Of a DNA stretch of 64,000 nt, positions 12,016 to 20,789 are shown one piece after another. A program made the translations under genes and the position numbers. Numbering within the stretch: position 1 is the stretch's first letter; every line of letters begins with the position of its first letter. The notes below the pieces were generated by a model. It made no database searches. It worked only from the letters and a program-made list of their open reading frames with translations, and was not told where the DNA came from. The stretch comes from Candidatus Eisenbergiella intestinipullorum (GTDB lineage Bacteria; Bacillota; Clostridia; Lachnospirales; Lachnospiraceae), in NCBI GenBank assembly GCA_019119815.1, contig DWWH01000007.1, positions 97,331 to 161,330 on the forward strand, in the 5' to 3' direction.

Positions 12016-13224
12016 ATGTCATTAAACAAGAAATCCATTGATGATATCAATGTAAAGGGGAAAAGAGTTCTCTGCAGATGTGACTTCAACGTTCCGCTGA
12101 AGGATGGAAAGATCACCGATGAGAACCGTCTGGTTGCAGCCCTTCCCACCATTAAGAAGCTGATCGCTGACGGCGGAAAGGTGATCCTGTGCTCTCATCT
12201 TGGAAAGCCCAAGGGAGAGCCGAAGCCCGAGCTGTCTCTGGCTCCCGTTGCCGCCCGCCTGTCCGAGCTGCTCGGCCAGGAAGTGAAGTTCGCGGCTGAT
12301 CCGGAAGTGGTAGGACCCAACGCAAAGGCTGCTGTTGCCGCCATGAAGGACGGAGATGTGATCCTGCTGGAGAACACCCGTTACAGAGCGGAAGAGACCA
12401 AGAACGGAGAAGCTTTCTCCAAGGAGCTGGCTTCCCTGTGCGACGTATTTGTAAACGACGCTTTCGGAACCGCTCACAGAGCACACTGCTCCAATGTCGG
12501 CGTAGCGCAGCTGGTTGACACCGCTGTTGTGGGCTACCTGATGGAGAAGGAGATCAACTTCCTGGGCAATGCGGTTGAGAATCCGGTGAGACCCTTCGTT
12601 GCCATCCTGGGCGGCGCAAAGGTTGCGGACAAGCTGAACGTAATCTCCAACCTGCTTGAGAAGTGCGATACCCTGATCATCGGCGGCGGCATGGCTTTCA
12701 CCTTCCTGAAGGCGAAGGGCTATGAGATCGGCGCTTCCCTGGTGGACGATGAGAAGATCGGCTACTGCAAGGAAATGATGGAGAAGGCGGAGAAGCTGGG
12801 CAAGAAGCTGCTGCTTCCGGTTGATGCTGTCTGCGCCAAGGCTTTCCCGAACCCCATCGACGCTGAGATCGAAGTGACTGTCTGCGCGGCAGATGCCATT
12901 CCCGCTGATATGCTGGGCCTGGACATCGGACCCAAGTCCGCAGAGGAGTTTGCTGAGGCGGTAAAGACTGCCAAGACCGTAGTGTGGAACGGACCCATGG
13001 GCGTATTTGAGAACCCGATCCTGGCAAAAGGAACCATCGCTGTGGCGAAGGCTCTCGCTGAAACGGATGCTACCACCATCATCGGCGGCGGCGATTCCGC
13101 GGCGGCTGTGAACCAGCTCGGCTTCGGCGACAAGATGACCCATATCTCCACCGGCGGCGGCGCTTCCCTGGAATTCCTTGAGGGCAAGGAGCTTCCCGGC
13201 GTAGCTGCGGCAAACGATAAATAA
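12016..13224 (+). CDS. pgk: Phosphoglycerate kinase
   Basis: A 402-aa phosphoglycerate kinase (1,3-bisphosphoglycerate + ADP to 3-phosphoglycerate + ATP). The signature [16 protein letters not shown], the [10 protein letters not shown] motif and the C-terminal nucleotide site [12 protein letters not shown] and [11 protein letters not shown] are intact. The start at 12016 was chosen over an upstream in-frame ATG because AAGGAGG lies at 12001-12007. It is followed by tpiA after 18 bp, so the two are one operon. The leader holds the small palindrome TGCGGGG-ATTT-CCCCGCA just before the ribosome site. Confidence 0.98.
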   Translation: MSLNKKSIDDINVKGKRVLCRCDFNVPLKDGKITDENRLVAALPTIKKLIADGGKVILCSHLGKPKGEPKPELSLAPVAARLSELLGQEVKFAADPEVVGPNAKAAVAAMKDGDVILLENTRYRAEETKNGEAFSKELASLCDVFVNDAFGTAHRAHCSNVGVAQLVDTAVVGYLMEKEINFLGNAVENPVRPFVAILGGAKVADKLNVISNLLEKCDTLIIGGGMAFTFLKAKGYEIGASLVDDEKIGYCKEMMEKAEKLGKKLLLPVDAVCAKAFPNPIDAEIEVTVCAADAIPADMLGLDIGPKSAEEFAEAVKTAKTVVWNGPMGVFENPILAKGTIAVAKALAETDATTIIGGGDSAAAVNQLGFGDKMTHISTGGGASLEFLEGKELPGVAAANDK

Positions 13225-13242
13225 GAAGGAGGCCATTATATC

Positions 13243-13992
13243 ATGGCAAGAAGAAAAATTATCGCTGGCAACTGGAAGATGAACATGACTCCCAGCCAGG
13301 CTGTTGAACTGATCAATACCTTAAAGCCTCTCGTGGTTACGGATGAGGCAGACGTGGTATTCTGCGTACCTGCCATCGACATCATTCCCGCTGTGGAGGC
13401 TGCAAAGGGAACCAATATCGAGATCGGCGCAGAGAACATGTATTTTGAGGAGAAGGGCGCCTACACGGGCGAGATCGCTCCCGATATGCTGACCGATGCG
13501 GGCGTGAAGTACGTGATCATCGGACATTCCGAGAGAAGAGAGTATTTCGCTGAGACCGATGAGACCGTAAATAAGAAGGTTCTCAAGGCCTTCGAGCACG
13601 GCCTTACTCCCATCATCTGCTGCGGTGAGACGCTGACTCAGAGAGAGCAGGGAATCACCATCGACTGGATCCGCCAGCAGATCAAGATCGCGTTCCAGAA
13701 TGTGACCGCAGATCAGGCAAAGACCGCTGTGATCGCTTACGAGCCCATCTGGGCAATCGGTACCGGCAAGACCGCTACCACGGAGCAGGCGCAGGAGGTA
13801 TGCGCGGCAATCCGTGCGTGCATCGGCGAGATCTATGATGAGGCGACCGCAGAAGCCATCCGCATCCAGTACGGCGGATCTGTGAACGCGGCTACGGCTC
13901 CCGAGCTTTTCGCTCAGCCCGACATCGACGGCGGCCTGGTAGGCGGCGCGTCCCTGAAGGCTGATTTTGGGAAGATCGTCAACTATAAATAA
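13243..13992 (+). CDS. tpiA: Triose-phosphate isomerase
   Basis: A 249-aa TIM-barrel triose-phosphate isomerase that interconverts dihydroxyacetone phosphate and glyceraldehyde-3-phosphate. The N-terminal [14 protein letters not shown] carries the active-site Asn and Lys, the His is in [13 protein letters not shown] and the catalytic Glu is in [13 protein letters not shown]. The phosphate-gripping IQYGGSV and GGLVGGASL are present. GAAGGAGG lies upstream of the ATG. It is the last gene of the pgk-tpiA unit and is followed by a strong terminator; no phosphoglycerate mutase or enolase is adjacent. Confidence 0.98.
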   Translation: MARRKIIAGNWKMNMTPSQAVELINTLKPLVVTDEADVVFCVPAIDIIPAVEAAKGTNIEIGAENMYFEEKGAYTGEIAPDMLTDAGVKYVIIGHSERREYFAETDETVNKKVLKAFEHGLTPIICCGETLTQREQGITIDWIRQQIKIAFQNVTADQAKTAVIAYEPIWAIGTGKTATTEQAQEVCAAIRACIGEIYDEATAEAIRIQYGGSVNAATAPELFAQPDIDGGLVGGASLKADFGKIVNYK

Positions 13993-14005
13993 GCCTTAAA
14001 TGGAA

Positions 14006-14043
14006 TCGGACAGGGAAACATTTTCCCTGTCCGAAATTTTTTT
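14006..14043 (+). terminator. Intrinsic terminator after tpiA
   Basis: TCGGACAGGGAAA (14006-14018) pairs with TTTCCCTGTCCGA (14022-14034), followed by eight T residues (14036-14043). Confidence 0.93.
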
Positions 14044-14075
14044 GTATGGATTCAGGTATCGCTTCCGCAAAGCAC

Positions 14076-14113
14076 AGCCGCTTCTGCCAAAAAAAGTTAT
14101 GGCGGAAGCGGCT
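14076..14113 (-). terminator. Hairpin at the 3' end of the pel operon
   Basis: AGCCGCTTCTGCC (14076-14088) is nearly complementary to GGCGGAAGCGGCT (14101-14113), just past the end of the last minus-strand gene. No T run follows on the minus strand (the T tract is in the loop), so it may be a 3'-end stabilising stem and not an efficient terminator. Confidence 0.45.
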
Positions 14114-14127
14114 GCTGTCCATTCCGG

Positions 14128-15030
14128 TCATTTGCTTTGGGGATCGGAAGATTTTCCGGCGTTTTTCTCCGGATCCTCTAGCAGTTCGAAAGGCTCGTCA
14201 GAGAAAACGTCGCCCAGTCTGAGGGGGAGCTGCCCTACCAGGTGGCCAAACTCCTCATACACCGAGATCAGTTTGTTCTGGGAGCGGTTCAGGGACTCCA
14301 GATATTCGGAAATGCGGAAGCGGGCGAGCTGGAATTTCAGGGATTCGTCTTCTTTCTTTTTCTTCAGCTCCTTTTCCACATTCTGGCGGTAATCCAGGGC
14401 CTCAAGCTTTGCCTGGTCCGTGATCTTTTCCGCTTCGGAGTGAGCGGTAGAGGTAATGTCGTCCGCATCCTTTTTGGCCATGAGAAGGATTTCCTCCGCG
14501 TCAGACTGGGCGTCGGTAACGATCTGTCTGGCCTGTGATTTCATATTGACCATAAGATCCATAAAAGACGAATAGTCGTTTTCATAACGCTTCAGCTTTT
14601 CCTCATTTTCTTCATATTGGTCGTTCAGGCTGGCAAAGCGCTGACGCTCTGCTTCCAGGGCTTTCTCCCGCTCGAGAAGCTTTTGCAGCTCTTCTTCCTT
14701 CTCTTTTAGCTGCTGCTCTCTGGCCTGCAGTTCACGGTCAATGTCAGCGAGGCGCTGCTTCCCCTCGGAAAGCTGCTTTTCGTGTTCCGCGGCCAGACGC
14801 TGATTCTGCGCGGTTTCCTCCTCCAGCCTTTGGGATTTTTCCTGCAGGCTTTCCTGGAGGCGCTCATTTTCCTGTCTGACCTCTTCCAGTTGGGTACGCA
14901 GTTGGCCTGCGGCCTGCGCCTTCAGGGCGTCTTCCCGGAGATCTTCCAGCTCACGCATCAGATCCTCCACATATTCGTCAACGGTGTCTTTCCGGTAGCC
15001 GTTAAATAAAGCGGTGCGAAATTTTTTCAT
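14128..15030 (-). CDS. DivIVA-domain coiled-coil protein (copy 1)
   Basis: A 300-aa cytoplasmic protein that starts with a DivIVA/GpsB-like N-terminal motif (KKFRTALFNGYRKDTVDEYV) followed by a long Glu/Gln/Arg-rich coiled coil (about 25-150) and a second helical region (MVNMKSQARQIVTDAQSDAEE, given here up to QSDA). DivIVA proteins bind curved membrane at poles and septa and recruit partners. The start at 15030 has GGAGG upstream. It lies 30 bp after a paralogue with the same N-terminal motif, at the 3' end of the pel operon; the pairing suggests a role in placing a cell-surface machine, which is inference. It could alternatively be a general septum-placement protein. Confidence 0.75.
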   Translation of the reverse strand: MKKFRTALFNGYRKDTVDEYVEDLMRELEDLREDALKAQAAGQLRTQLEEVRQENERLQESLQEKSQRLEEETAQNQRLAAEHEKQLSEGKQRLADIDRELQAREQQLKEKEEELQKLLEREKALEAERQRFASLNDQYEENEEKLKRYENDYSSFMDLMVNMKSQARQIVTDAQSDAEEILLMAKKDADDITSTAHSEAEKITDQAKLEALDYRQNVEKELKKKKEDESLKFQLARFRISEYLESLNRSQNKLISVYEEFGHLVGQLPLRLGDVFSDEPFELLEDPEKNAGKSSDPQSK

Positions 15031-15060
15031 CTGATTTCCTCCCATAGATTCAGGTATCTG

Positions 15061-16035
15061 TTAAAAATCATCCAGCTTCAGGAGCAGGTCCGAGGCACGT
15101 TTCTGGGTCTGGCTGATCGATGCGTCAGCCTTCTGGACATATTCAGCTTTCTGGATAGGTTCCGCCTGCTGCGGTTCTTCTTCGTCCTGCGCGGGGGCGG
15201 CGGGCTCCTCCTGAGCCGTCTCATTTTCAGAAAAGAAAAGCTCTGATGCGGCAGGAGAGGAGGCGGCCGGAACGATGTCCTGGGCTGCATCCGGAGCAAC
15301 ATCCGGAACCGCATCCTGCATCACATCCGGGGCCGCACCCAGTATCGTATCCGGAGCAACATCCGGAACCGCATCCTGCATCGTATCAGGAACCACATCC
15401 CGGGCCGTATCCTCTGTCACATCCGAAACGCCATCCTGCGGCCCGTCAGAGGAGGCGGGAGAGGGCTGTGCGGTTTCAGGAGGCCGGTTCTCCGGCTGTG
15501 CAGGGCTCTCCTCTGTCGGCGCTGTTTCCGGGCAACATGCCGCAGCGGGCGCGGGGCCGGTGTTGGTATCCTGCGGATCGCGGGCAGGCTGTTTCAGGTT
15601 GGTCTGGATCGCTTCCAGCGTGCTTCGTAGCTGCTGCAATTCGTTCTGCCACAGGGACTGCATATCCTGCTGCATCTTTGCCAGGTTGTCGGCCCACTGC
15701 TGTCTGTCCTCCCGGATCGCCTTCCGCTCTTCTTCCAGGCTGTATTTCAGGGCGTCCCCGCGGGCGGCTCCGGATGGGGCAGGAGAGGGCGGCGCTTCCT
15801 CTGGCCGGTCTTTTTCCAGATCAGAAAGCCTGTTATGCAGGGCGGCAAGAGAGGCTTTCAGTTCTTCGCTCACGGCCTTCTCTTTTTCCAACTGTGTTTT
15901 GAGATCGCTTTTTTCTTTGTTCGCCAGGATGCGGATCGTTTCGTTCTCGTTTTCCAGAGACCGGATGTAATCCGTCACATCGTCCTTCTGGTATCCGCCA
16001 AATACCGCAGTCCGGAAAATGTCTTTTTCTTCCAT
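15061..16035 (-). CDS. DivIVA-like coiled-coil protein with Asp/Pro repeat region (copy 2)
   Basis: A 324-aa protein sharing the N-terminal motif of its neighbour (RTAVFGGYQKDDVTDYIRSL), then a coiled coil to about residue 155, then a low-complexity region rich in Pro, Ala, Asp, Gln and Glu. Between about residues 205 and 255 it has degenerate repeats of the type QDAVPDVAPD, encoded by a 60-bp tandem duplication. The C-terminus returns to a short helical segment. GGAGG precedes the ATG at 16035. Only 25 bp separate it from the DUF4832 gene, so it is probably cotranscribed with pel. The N-terminal resemblance to DivIVA is by eye; function is inferred. Confidence 0.65.
   Translation of the reverse strand: MEEKDIFRTAVFGGYQKDDVTDYIRSLENENETIRILANKEKSDLKTQLEKEKAVSEELKASLAALHNRLSDLEKDRPEEAPPSPAPSGAARGDALKYSLEEERKAIREDRQQWADNLAKMQQDMQSLWQNELQQLRSTLEAIQTNLKQPARDPQDTNTGPAPAAACCPETAPTEESPAQPENRPPETAQPSPASSDGPQDGVSDVTEDTARDVVPDTMQDAVPDVAPDTILGAAPDVMQDAVPDVAPDAAQDIVPAASSPAASELFFSENETAQEEPAAPAQDEEEPQQAEPIQKAEYVQKADASISQTQKRASDLLLKLDDF
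15289..15382. repeat. 60-bp tandem duplication inside the copy-2 DivIVA-like gene
   Basis: The 34-bp block at 15289-15322 recurs exactly at 15349-15382, a period of 60 bp (20 codons); shorter ATCCGGAxC-type subrepeats run from about 15286 to 15420. The frame is kept, so the number of protein repeats could vary between strains. Confidence 0.8.
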
Positions 16036-16060
16036 TTATCCGTCCTCCTTTATCTGAAAT

Positions 16061-17464
16061 TTAAAATGTTACCCCTTCTTTTCCGTCGTAGGTATAAATA
16101 ATATTGACGCCGTCGCGATAGTCCTTATTCATACACAGTTCCACTGCGGGCAGCTCCGTCAGGGGATCCAGGATACCGATCCCGATGCTGTAGCCCGCCC
16201 GGAACAGATCGTTAAAGGGGATGGAATTTACAGTAGTGACCGAGGCGCCGGGAAGCAGGTCGGGAAGGGACAGGTCGACGCTTTCCCAGTATTTCCGGTT
16301 CCCGTCTTTGTCGTAGACGTACATCATGGCGGGCCATTCCAGATATGAGGGCGCGCTTCCCGAATTTTCCCAGGTCAGCGAGATCTCAAAGGTCTGCTGC
16401 ACATAGTTGATATCCACCGACATGTGGGAGATCCAGTAGCGGTAACCAAGAAGAGCCTCCACCGCTTCCCGTCCTTCCTCCACGCCCTCATCCTCCAGAG
16501 GGGTATGGGGGCCAAGGAACGTCATGTGCGACTGTTCGATGAGAGAGAGCGTCTGGTCCAGGTCCTGGACGAGCATCTGTTCCATGGGAAGAGAGCCGGT
16601 AAATTCCCCGCCCACAGGCGCGCTGTTCCAGACCTCCTCCATGGGCTTGTAGGGAAGCTCTCCCTCCGGCAGTTCATAATATCCGCCGTCCTTCTGCCAG
16701 TCCAGCCATTCCTGCGTATCTCCGGCATGGCCGACCATGTCGTTGTACAGTCCCATGTTTCCGTCTGCTGCGATCACATAATTGCGCCGCATCAGAAAGC
16801 GGACATTGAGGAAGGAATCGGAATAGTGGTTCGCGTACTGCCAGCAGGTTTCAATATCGGGCATGGGCGGAAGGCCTTCCTCATGAAGCGTGTGCCATTC
16901 GCCCCAGTGGCCGAGGCTTCCAAGCTCCACATAGGCAAGGAAGGTATCCTGGCTGAAATACGAGCCGAGCGCCTGCATGGCAGCCTGGTGGGCCGCGATG
17001 AAGTCTTCATTGGAATAATCGGGGCAGTAGCCTTTTCCATACTCCGTATCATAGAAAATGCCGTCCCCGGTCCGCTCATACAGCCATTCGGGGATATCCA
17101 TGTGGGATTCTTCGCCAGGCCTGTCGCAGACAAAGCGCAGGACCGCGTGTTTTCCCGCTTCCCTCCAGCGGTCAAGCTGGTATTTTTCTTCCAGCCCTTC
17201 GATATCGTATTCCCCTTCCTCCGGCTCCCATTCCGCCCAGGTCATGTTGATGAAGACAAGCTGGGCCTTTTGGGCGTAATCCTCTTCGGCGGAAGGGGCA
17301 TAGCCGGTCAGAGGCAGGCCGGAGACGGAATCATCGTAGGAAAAATCCTCTTCCACGGAAAGGTCGTACATCCCTGGGATCAGGTAAATGGCGACGGCGG
17401 CAAAGAGAACGCCAAGCAGGATGGCAACAGCCGCCGCGATTTTCCATTTCATGCTTTTATCCAT
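16061..17464 (-). CDS. DUF4832-type glycoside-hydrolase-like protein, membrane-anchored
   Basis: A 467-aa protein with an N-terminal membrane anchor (about 7-30) and an extracytoplasmic region resembling a GH TIM barrel followed by a beta-sandwich (DUF4874/DUF4832 layout). Segments such as INMTWAEWEPEEGEYD and YVELGSLGHWGEWH look like the acidic active-site strands of glycosidases. The start at 17464 was chosen because GGAG lies 7 nt upstream; it overlaps the DUF4956 stop by 8 nt, showing tight coupling. In the pel context it may trim or process the polymer, a role played by the PelA hydrolase domain in proteobacteria; that is inference. Confidence 0.65.
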   Translation of the reverse strand: MDKSMKWKIAAAVAILLGVLFAAVAIYLIPGMYDLSVEEDFSYDDSVSGLPLTGYAPSAEEDYAQKAQLVFINMTWAEWEPEEGEYDIEGLEEKYQLDRWREAGKHAVLRFVCDRPGEESHMDIPEWLYERTGDGIFYDTEYGKGYCPDYSNEDFIAAHQAAMQALGSYFSQDTFLAYVELGSLGHWGEWHTLHEEGLPPMPDIETCWQYANHYSDSFLNVRFLMRRNYVIAADGNMGLYNDMVGHAGDTQEWLDWQKDGGYYELPEGELPYKPMEEVWNSAPVGGEFTGSLPMEQMLVQDLDQTLSLIEQSHMTFLGPHTPLEDEGVEEGREAVEALLGYRYWISHMSVDINYVQQTFEISLTWENSGSAPSYLEWPAMMYVYDKDGNRKYWESVDLSLPDLLPGASVTTVNSIPFNDLFRAGYSIGIGILDPLTELPAVELCMNKDYRDGVNIIYTYDGKEGVTF

Positions 17465-18140
17465 GATATTCTCCATTATACTGAATCAGAGTAACATCCT
17501 TCACACCTTCCAGAGTCTTGATATTCTCCAGGAAAACGGTATTGTCGCTTCGGCAGTACACTTCCAGCGTCATTTCCGTCAGATCCCCGCGGAAGGTTTT
17601 GGATTTTAACTGATAGCGAAGCTTTTTCATGGCGCGCAGCACCGCGTCGCCGGTCAGCTCGCCCTCATAATGGACCACCATGATATAGATCATGCCCCGT
17701 TTCTGCCTGTGGTATAAAATATGGATCAGGATCACCATGATGATGCTCGCCGTGATGACCAGGACGTACATGCCGGCTCCCGCCGTGATCCCCACGGAAA
17801 TGGACCAGAAGAGATAGAGAAGATCCATGGGATCCTTGATGGCGGTGCGGTAACGCACGATGGAAAGGGCGCCGACCATACCGAGGGAGATCACGATATT
17901 GGTGCTGATCGCCAGCGTCAGCATACAGGTCAGCACCGACATGCCGACCAGGGTGGTGGCAAAGGAGCGGGAGAAGACCACCCCTCCGAAATAGATCTGA
18001 TAGATCTTGTAGATGAAAAGTCCCATCAGCAGCGCGATCAGCATGGAAACGAGGATCTGCGTGGCCGTATCCATGGTCAGCCCCTGGCTGCTGGTAAAGG
18101 ATTCCCATACCGAGTTTTTGAAGTAATCCTGTAGTCTCAT
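17457..18140 (-). CDS. DUF4956 membrane protein
   Basis: A 227-aa protein with four predicted membrane helices (about 25-150) containing the conserved loop GALSIVRYRTAIKDPMDLLY, and a cytoplasmic C-terminal alpha/beta domain. This is the DUF4956 family, which very often sits beside VTC-like polyphosphate polymerase domain genes, as here (48 bp downstream of one). The start at 18140 (MRLQDYFKNS) is preferred because AGAGG lies upstream; an in-frame ATG at 18161 is possible. Biochemical function is unknown; a role as membrane partner of the VTC protein is inferred from gene order. Confidence 0.75.
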   Translation of the reverse strand: MRLQDYFKNSVWESFTSSQGLTMDTATQILVSMLIALLMGLFIYKIYQIYFGGVVFSRSFATTLVGMSVLTCMLTLAISTNIVISLGMVGALSIVRYRTAIKDPMDLLYLFWSISVGITAGAGMYVLVITASIIMVILIHILYHRQKRGMIYIMVVHYEGELTGDAVLRAMKKLRYQLKSKTFRGDLTEMTLEVYCRSDNTVFLENIKTLEGVKDVTLIQYNGEYHG

Positions 18141-18187
18141 AGTCTGTATTTTTCCTCTCATTCTGCCGCAACGGGCGTTTCTGGTGA

Positions 18188-18958
18188 TTACCAGGACTTT
18201 TCTGATCTGGAGACCAGGAACAGAGCGTCCGTCCGGTAATATAGCTTTTCATAGCACAGCGTGTATTTGGAGATCGCGGAAAATTCCTGTTCTCCCGTCG
18301 GAACGACCTCCTTGACGACCAGGGGGAGGAATTCCGTAAATTTGACTTCCATGATGGTCTTCCCGGGCGGGATCATCTCGTAGGAAGGAATGTCCGGATC
18401 GAAGAGGTCGTTTTCCGGGGCGCAGGCCCTCACATTGGAATCAAAGGTGACCCGCACATCCCCTTCCGGCAGGATAAACGGCTCTCTTTCATAATCCACG
18501 ATCACCTTCGGCCGCATCAGATTGGAGGTGCATTCAAACCAGAACTCCCTGCAGAGCGGCTCCTGGTGTTCCAGAAGGAAATCGTACTTTCCCTCCATGA
18601 TCCGATCGTATTCCTGTCTGGTCAGGCGGGCGGAATCCTTGTGGATGTAGTTGCCGATCTTGAGCTTGCGCTCCAGCCGGATGGTGGAATCGCTGCAGTT
18701 GTAAATGCGGATCCGGTACTTCTTACGGCAGTTGACGCCCGCCATCTTGTCGTTGTAGGAGCTGTTCCAGTAATCGTCAAAATAGAGGCTGCGGATGGAA
18801 TACAGGCCGCCCGCCGCATGGGGATCCCGCTGCATCACGGCCTGGAACCTTTCCTTCAGCGGCTGGCAGTCCCAGAGGGAAAGATAGTATTTCCATTCGT
18901 TGCGGAAAGGACCGCGGATGGAACCTCTGTTGGAGCCGGGATCATTCGTCTTCCACAT
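18188..18958 (-). CDS. VTC-like polyphosphate polymerase domain protein
   Basis: A 256-aa protein of the VTC/CYTH-like superfamily, whose members bind triphosphate chains in a tunnel of basic residues. Basic strands are visible (RKKYRIRIYN, IRLERKLKIG) along with VIVDYEREPF and the acidic metal-type strand TIMEVKFTEF. The start at 18958 (MWKTNDPGS) has GAGGAGG upstream and overlaps the cotH stop by 17 nt. No membrane helix is present, unlike yeast Vtc4, so the neighbouring DUF4956 protein may supply the membrane part. Whether it makes polyphosphate or modifies the CotH products or the exopolysaccharide is not shown by sequence. Confidence 0.8.
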   Translation of the reverse strand: MWKTNDPGSNRGSIRGPFRNEWKYYLSLWDCQPLKERFQAVMQRDPHAAGGLYSIRSLYFDDYWNSSYNDKMAGVNCRKKYRIRIYNCSDSTIRLERKLKIGNYIHKDSARLTRQEYDRIMEGKYDFLLEHQEPLCREFWFECTSNLMRPKVIVDYEREPFILPEGDVRVTFDSNVRACAPENDLFDPDIPSYEMIPPGKTIMEVKFTEFLPLVVKEVVPTGEQEFSAISKYTLCYEKLYYRTDALFLVSRSEKSW

Positions 18959-20747
18959 AGACATCCTCCTCGATCGTGCCGTCAGCAAGGACGTAGAAGC
19001 ATTTGGTGCTGGGAATATCTTCCTCATCCGTCCTGTAATGGTCAAACGATTCCTGTATTTTCCCGGATTCGTTTTTCGCGTAGATCCGGATAAAATACTG
19101 CCCTTCCGGAAGAAGGTCGATCTCCGTCTGCGAAACGCGCAGGGCAGGCTCGGAATAGAGGACATTCCGGAACAGATAATCGGAAGCGATCTCCACGCTG
19201 TAGGTAATATTTTCGCTGTCAAAATCATAGGAGGGTTCCCAACTGATAAAAAGCTTTCCATCCGATACGGAAGGAACGTTGATGTAAAAAGGCATCGGCT
19301 TTTCGAGGGATTCCATATAATTCTGATAATTCACGCTGATCTGAGCGCCGATGGAAGAGGCCATCCGGTCATATTCTTCTTCCGTAAAGCGCTCATGTAC
19401 AATATCAGGCATACGATATACGAAAGGCTTTACCGTGGGAGTGTAAGTGTTTATCAGCTCATTGATCCGGTCCTCCGTCAGATATTCCGTCATCAGGGTC
19501 TGGATCGTCTGCGTCAGGAGATTTCGGTATTCCTCATTTTTAAACATCCGCTGATAGAGGACGTTTCCCCAGTAATTGCTGATCCCAAAGGACCAGCCGG
19601 AGTAGGTCTGATCTCCCAGGATGGAATCCTGCAGCGATTTGAAAGAGCCGTCATTGTCCCATGAGATCATGTAAAATTTGTCAATGTTTTTGGGGCTGTA
19701 CAGGAAGTAGTTGCGCGACTGCGTATCAACGTTCCCCATCAGGATATGGAAGCCCATCCAGTAGAACAGGTTTTCCGTATCAAACCATTTCTCAACCGTG
19801 TCTTCAATGGGGATGGAATAATCATTCACATCCTCCAGCATCGAGATCAGCTTGCTGTGATCGGTATCGCCCTTTACTTCCAGGTAATCTTCAAACGTAT
19901 CCAGATCATAGGCCGGATCCGTTTCCAGCATGATGGCGTCCTCATATCTGTAAAATTCAAAAAATTCAATTTTGTAGAGCTGCCCGTTGTTATCCAGGCC
20001 GTGCGTCCGCAGATATTTCTTATTGATCTGCTCCACCTGGGTATAAAGGCCATAGTCCTCAAAGACGCCGCTTCCGCCCGCAGTTTCATCCTTTACGTAC
20101 AGATGGACAAACTGCGTACGCGCGGACATCATTTCCGGAATGTCCTTCATCAGGTCGTAGGCCAGTTTATTGGTAAAACGGGTTCCGTCAGAAACATGCT
20201 TATTGAGGTTGATGGTCCGCTGGTCTCTCCATTCGCCCTTTCCTTCCTTTAATTCGATTTTGTAGTTTTTCTGTTCGTTTCTGGAAGAGGACTGGCCGCG
20301 TATCTTTATGATCGCGTTGGGAACGGTTTCCCCGTAGCCGAGCTCGCCCGGGATCAGCCCGTTTTCATCACCGATCTGCAGGATTCCCTCCACCGCGTAC
20401 TGAGGGATATTATTGTCTTCATACCAGTATTTGGAATAGGTATTCACCTCCGTCCAGGTATGATCCGTATTTTCAGCGGAATTTCCCTCCCGGACCGTCA
20501 GATACATGGTGACGACGCTGTCCTCGTCATCATCTTCATATACGGATTTATTATCCCGCAGATGATAATCCTCCACGGACTGGGTAACCTTCTCCACGCC
20601 TTCTGCTGCCGAGGATTCCGGGGCTTCGGTTTCCGAAACGGAACCGTCCGGCGACAGGCTGTCAACCGGTCCTATGAGAAAGACACAGCCGGCCAGCAGC
20701 AGAAGCAGAGCACCGACAATGATGAACATCTGCAGATTATTTTTCAT
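18942..20747 (-). CDS. CotH kinase-family lipoprotein (copy 1)
   Basis: A 601-aa CotH-family protein, related to the spore-coat kinase CotH, an atypical secreted protein kinase. The N-terminus has a signal peptide with lipobox LLLAGC (Cys at about 21), so it is likely tethered outside the membrane. An acidic linker (about 35-60) precedes the kinase-like domain, which shows MGNVDTQSRNYFLY and SWDNDGSF, matching the Asp/Asn metal-binding positions of CotH. The last about 100 residues look like an FN3-type beta-sandwich (INVPSVSDGKLFISWE). GGAAAGGAGC precedes ATG 20747. It is a tandem paralogue of the gene upstream; substrates could be matrix proteins or the polysaccharide machinery. Confidence 0.85.
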   Translation of the reverse strand: MKNNLQMFIIVGALLLLLAGCVFLIGPVDSLSPDGSVSETEAPESSAAEGVEKVTQSVEDYHLRDNKSVYEDDDEDSVVTMYLTVREGNSAENTDHTWTEVNTYSKYWYEDNNIPQYAVEGILQIGDENGLIPGELGYGETVPNAIIKIRGQSSSRNEQKNYKIELKEGKGEWRDQRTINLNKHVSDGTRFTNKLAYDLMKDIPEMMSARTQFVHLYVKDETAGGSGVFEDYGLYTQVEQINKKYLRTHGLDNNGQLYKIEFFEFYRYEDAIMLETDPAYDLDTFEDYLEVKGDTDHSKLISMLEDVNDYSIPIEDTVEKWFDTENLFYWMGFHILMGNVDTQSRNYFLYSPKNIDKFYMISWDNDGSFKSLQDSILGDQTYSGWSFGISNYWGNVLYQRMFKNEEYRNLLTQTIQTLMTEYLTEDRINELINTYTPTVKPFVYRMPDIVHERFTEEEYDRMASSIGAQISVNYQNYMESLEKPMPFYINVPSVSDGKLFISWEPSYDFDSENITYSVEIASDYLFRNVLYSEPALRVSQTEIDLLPEGQYFIRIYAKNESGKIQESFDHYRTDEEDIPSTKCFYVLADGTIEEDVYVEDE

Positions 20748-20789
20748 GAATCGCTCCTTTCCTTTATTCGGACAAAATGTTATTCACCC

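Noticed and set aside
15286..15430. Repeats considered as regulatory iterons or CRISPR
   Set aside because: They keep the reading frame of the DivIVA-like gene and encode a protein repeat.
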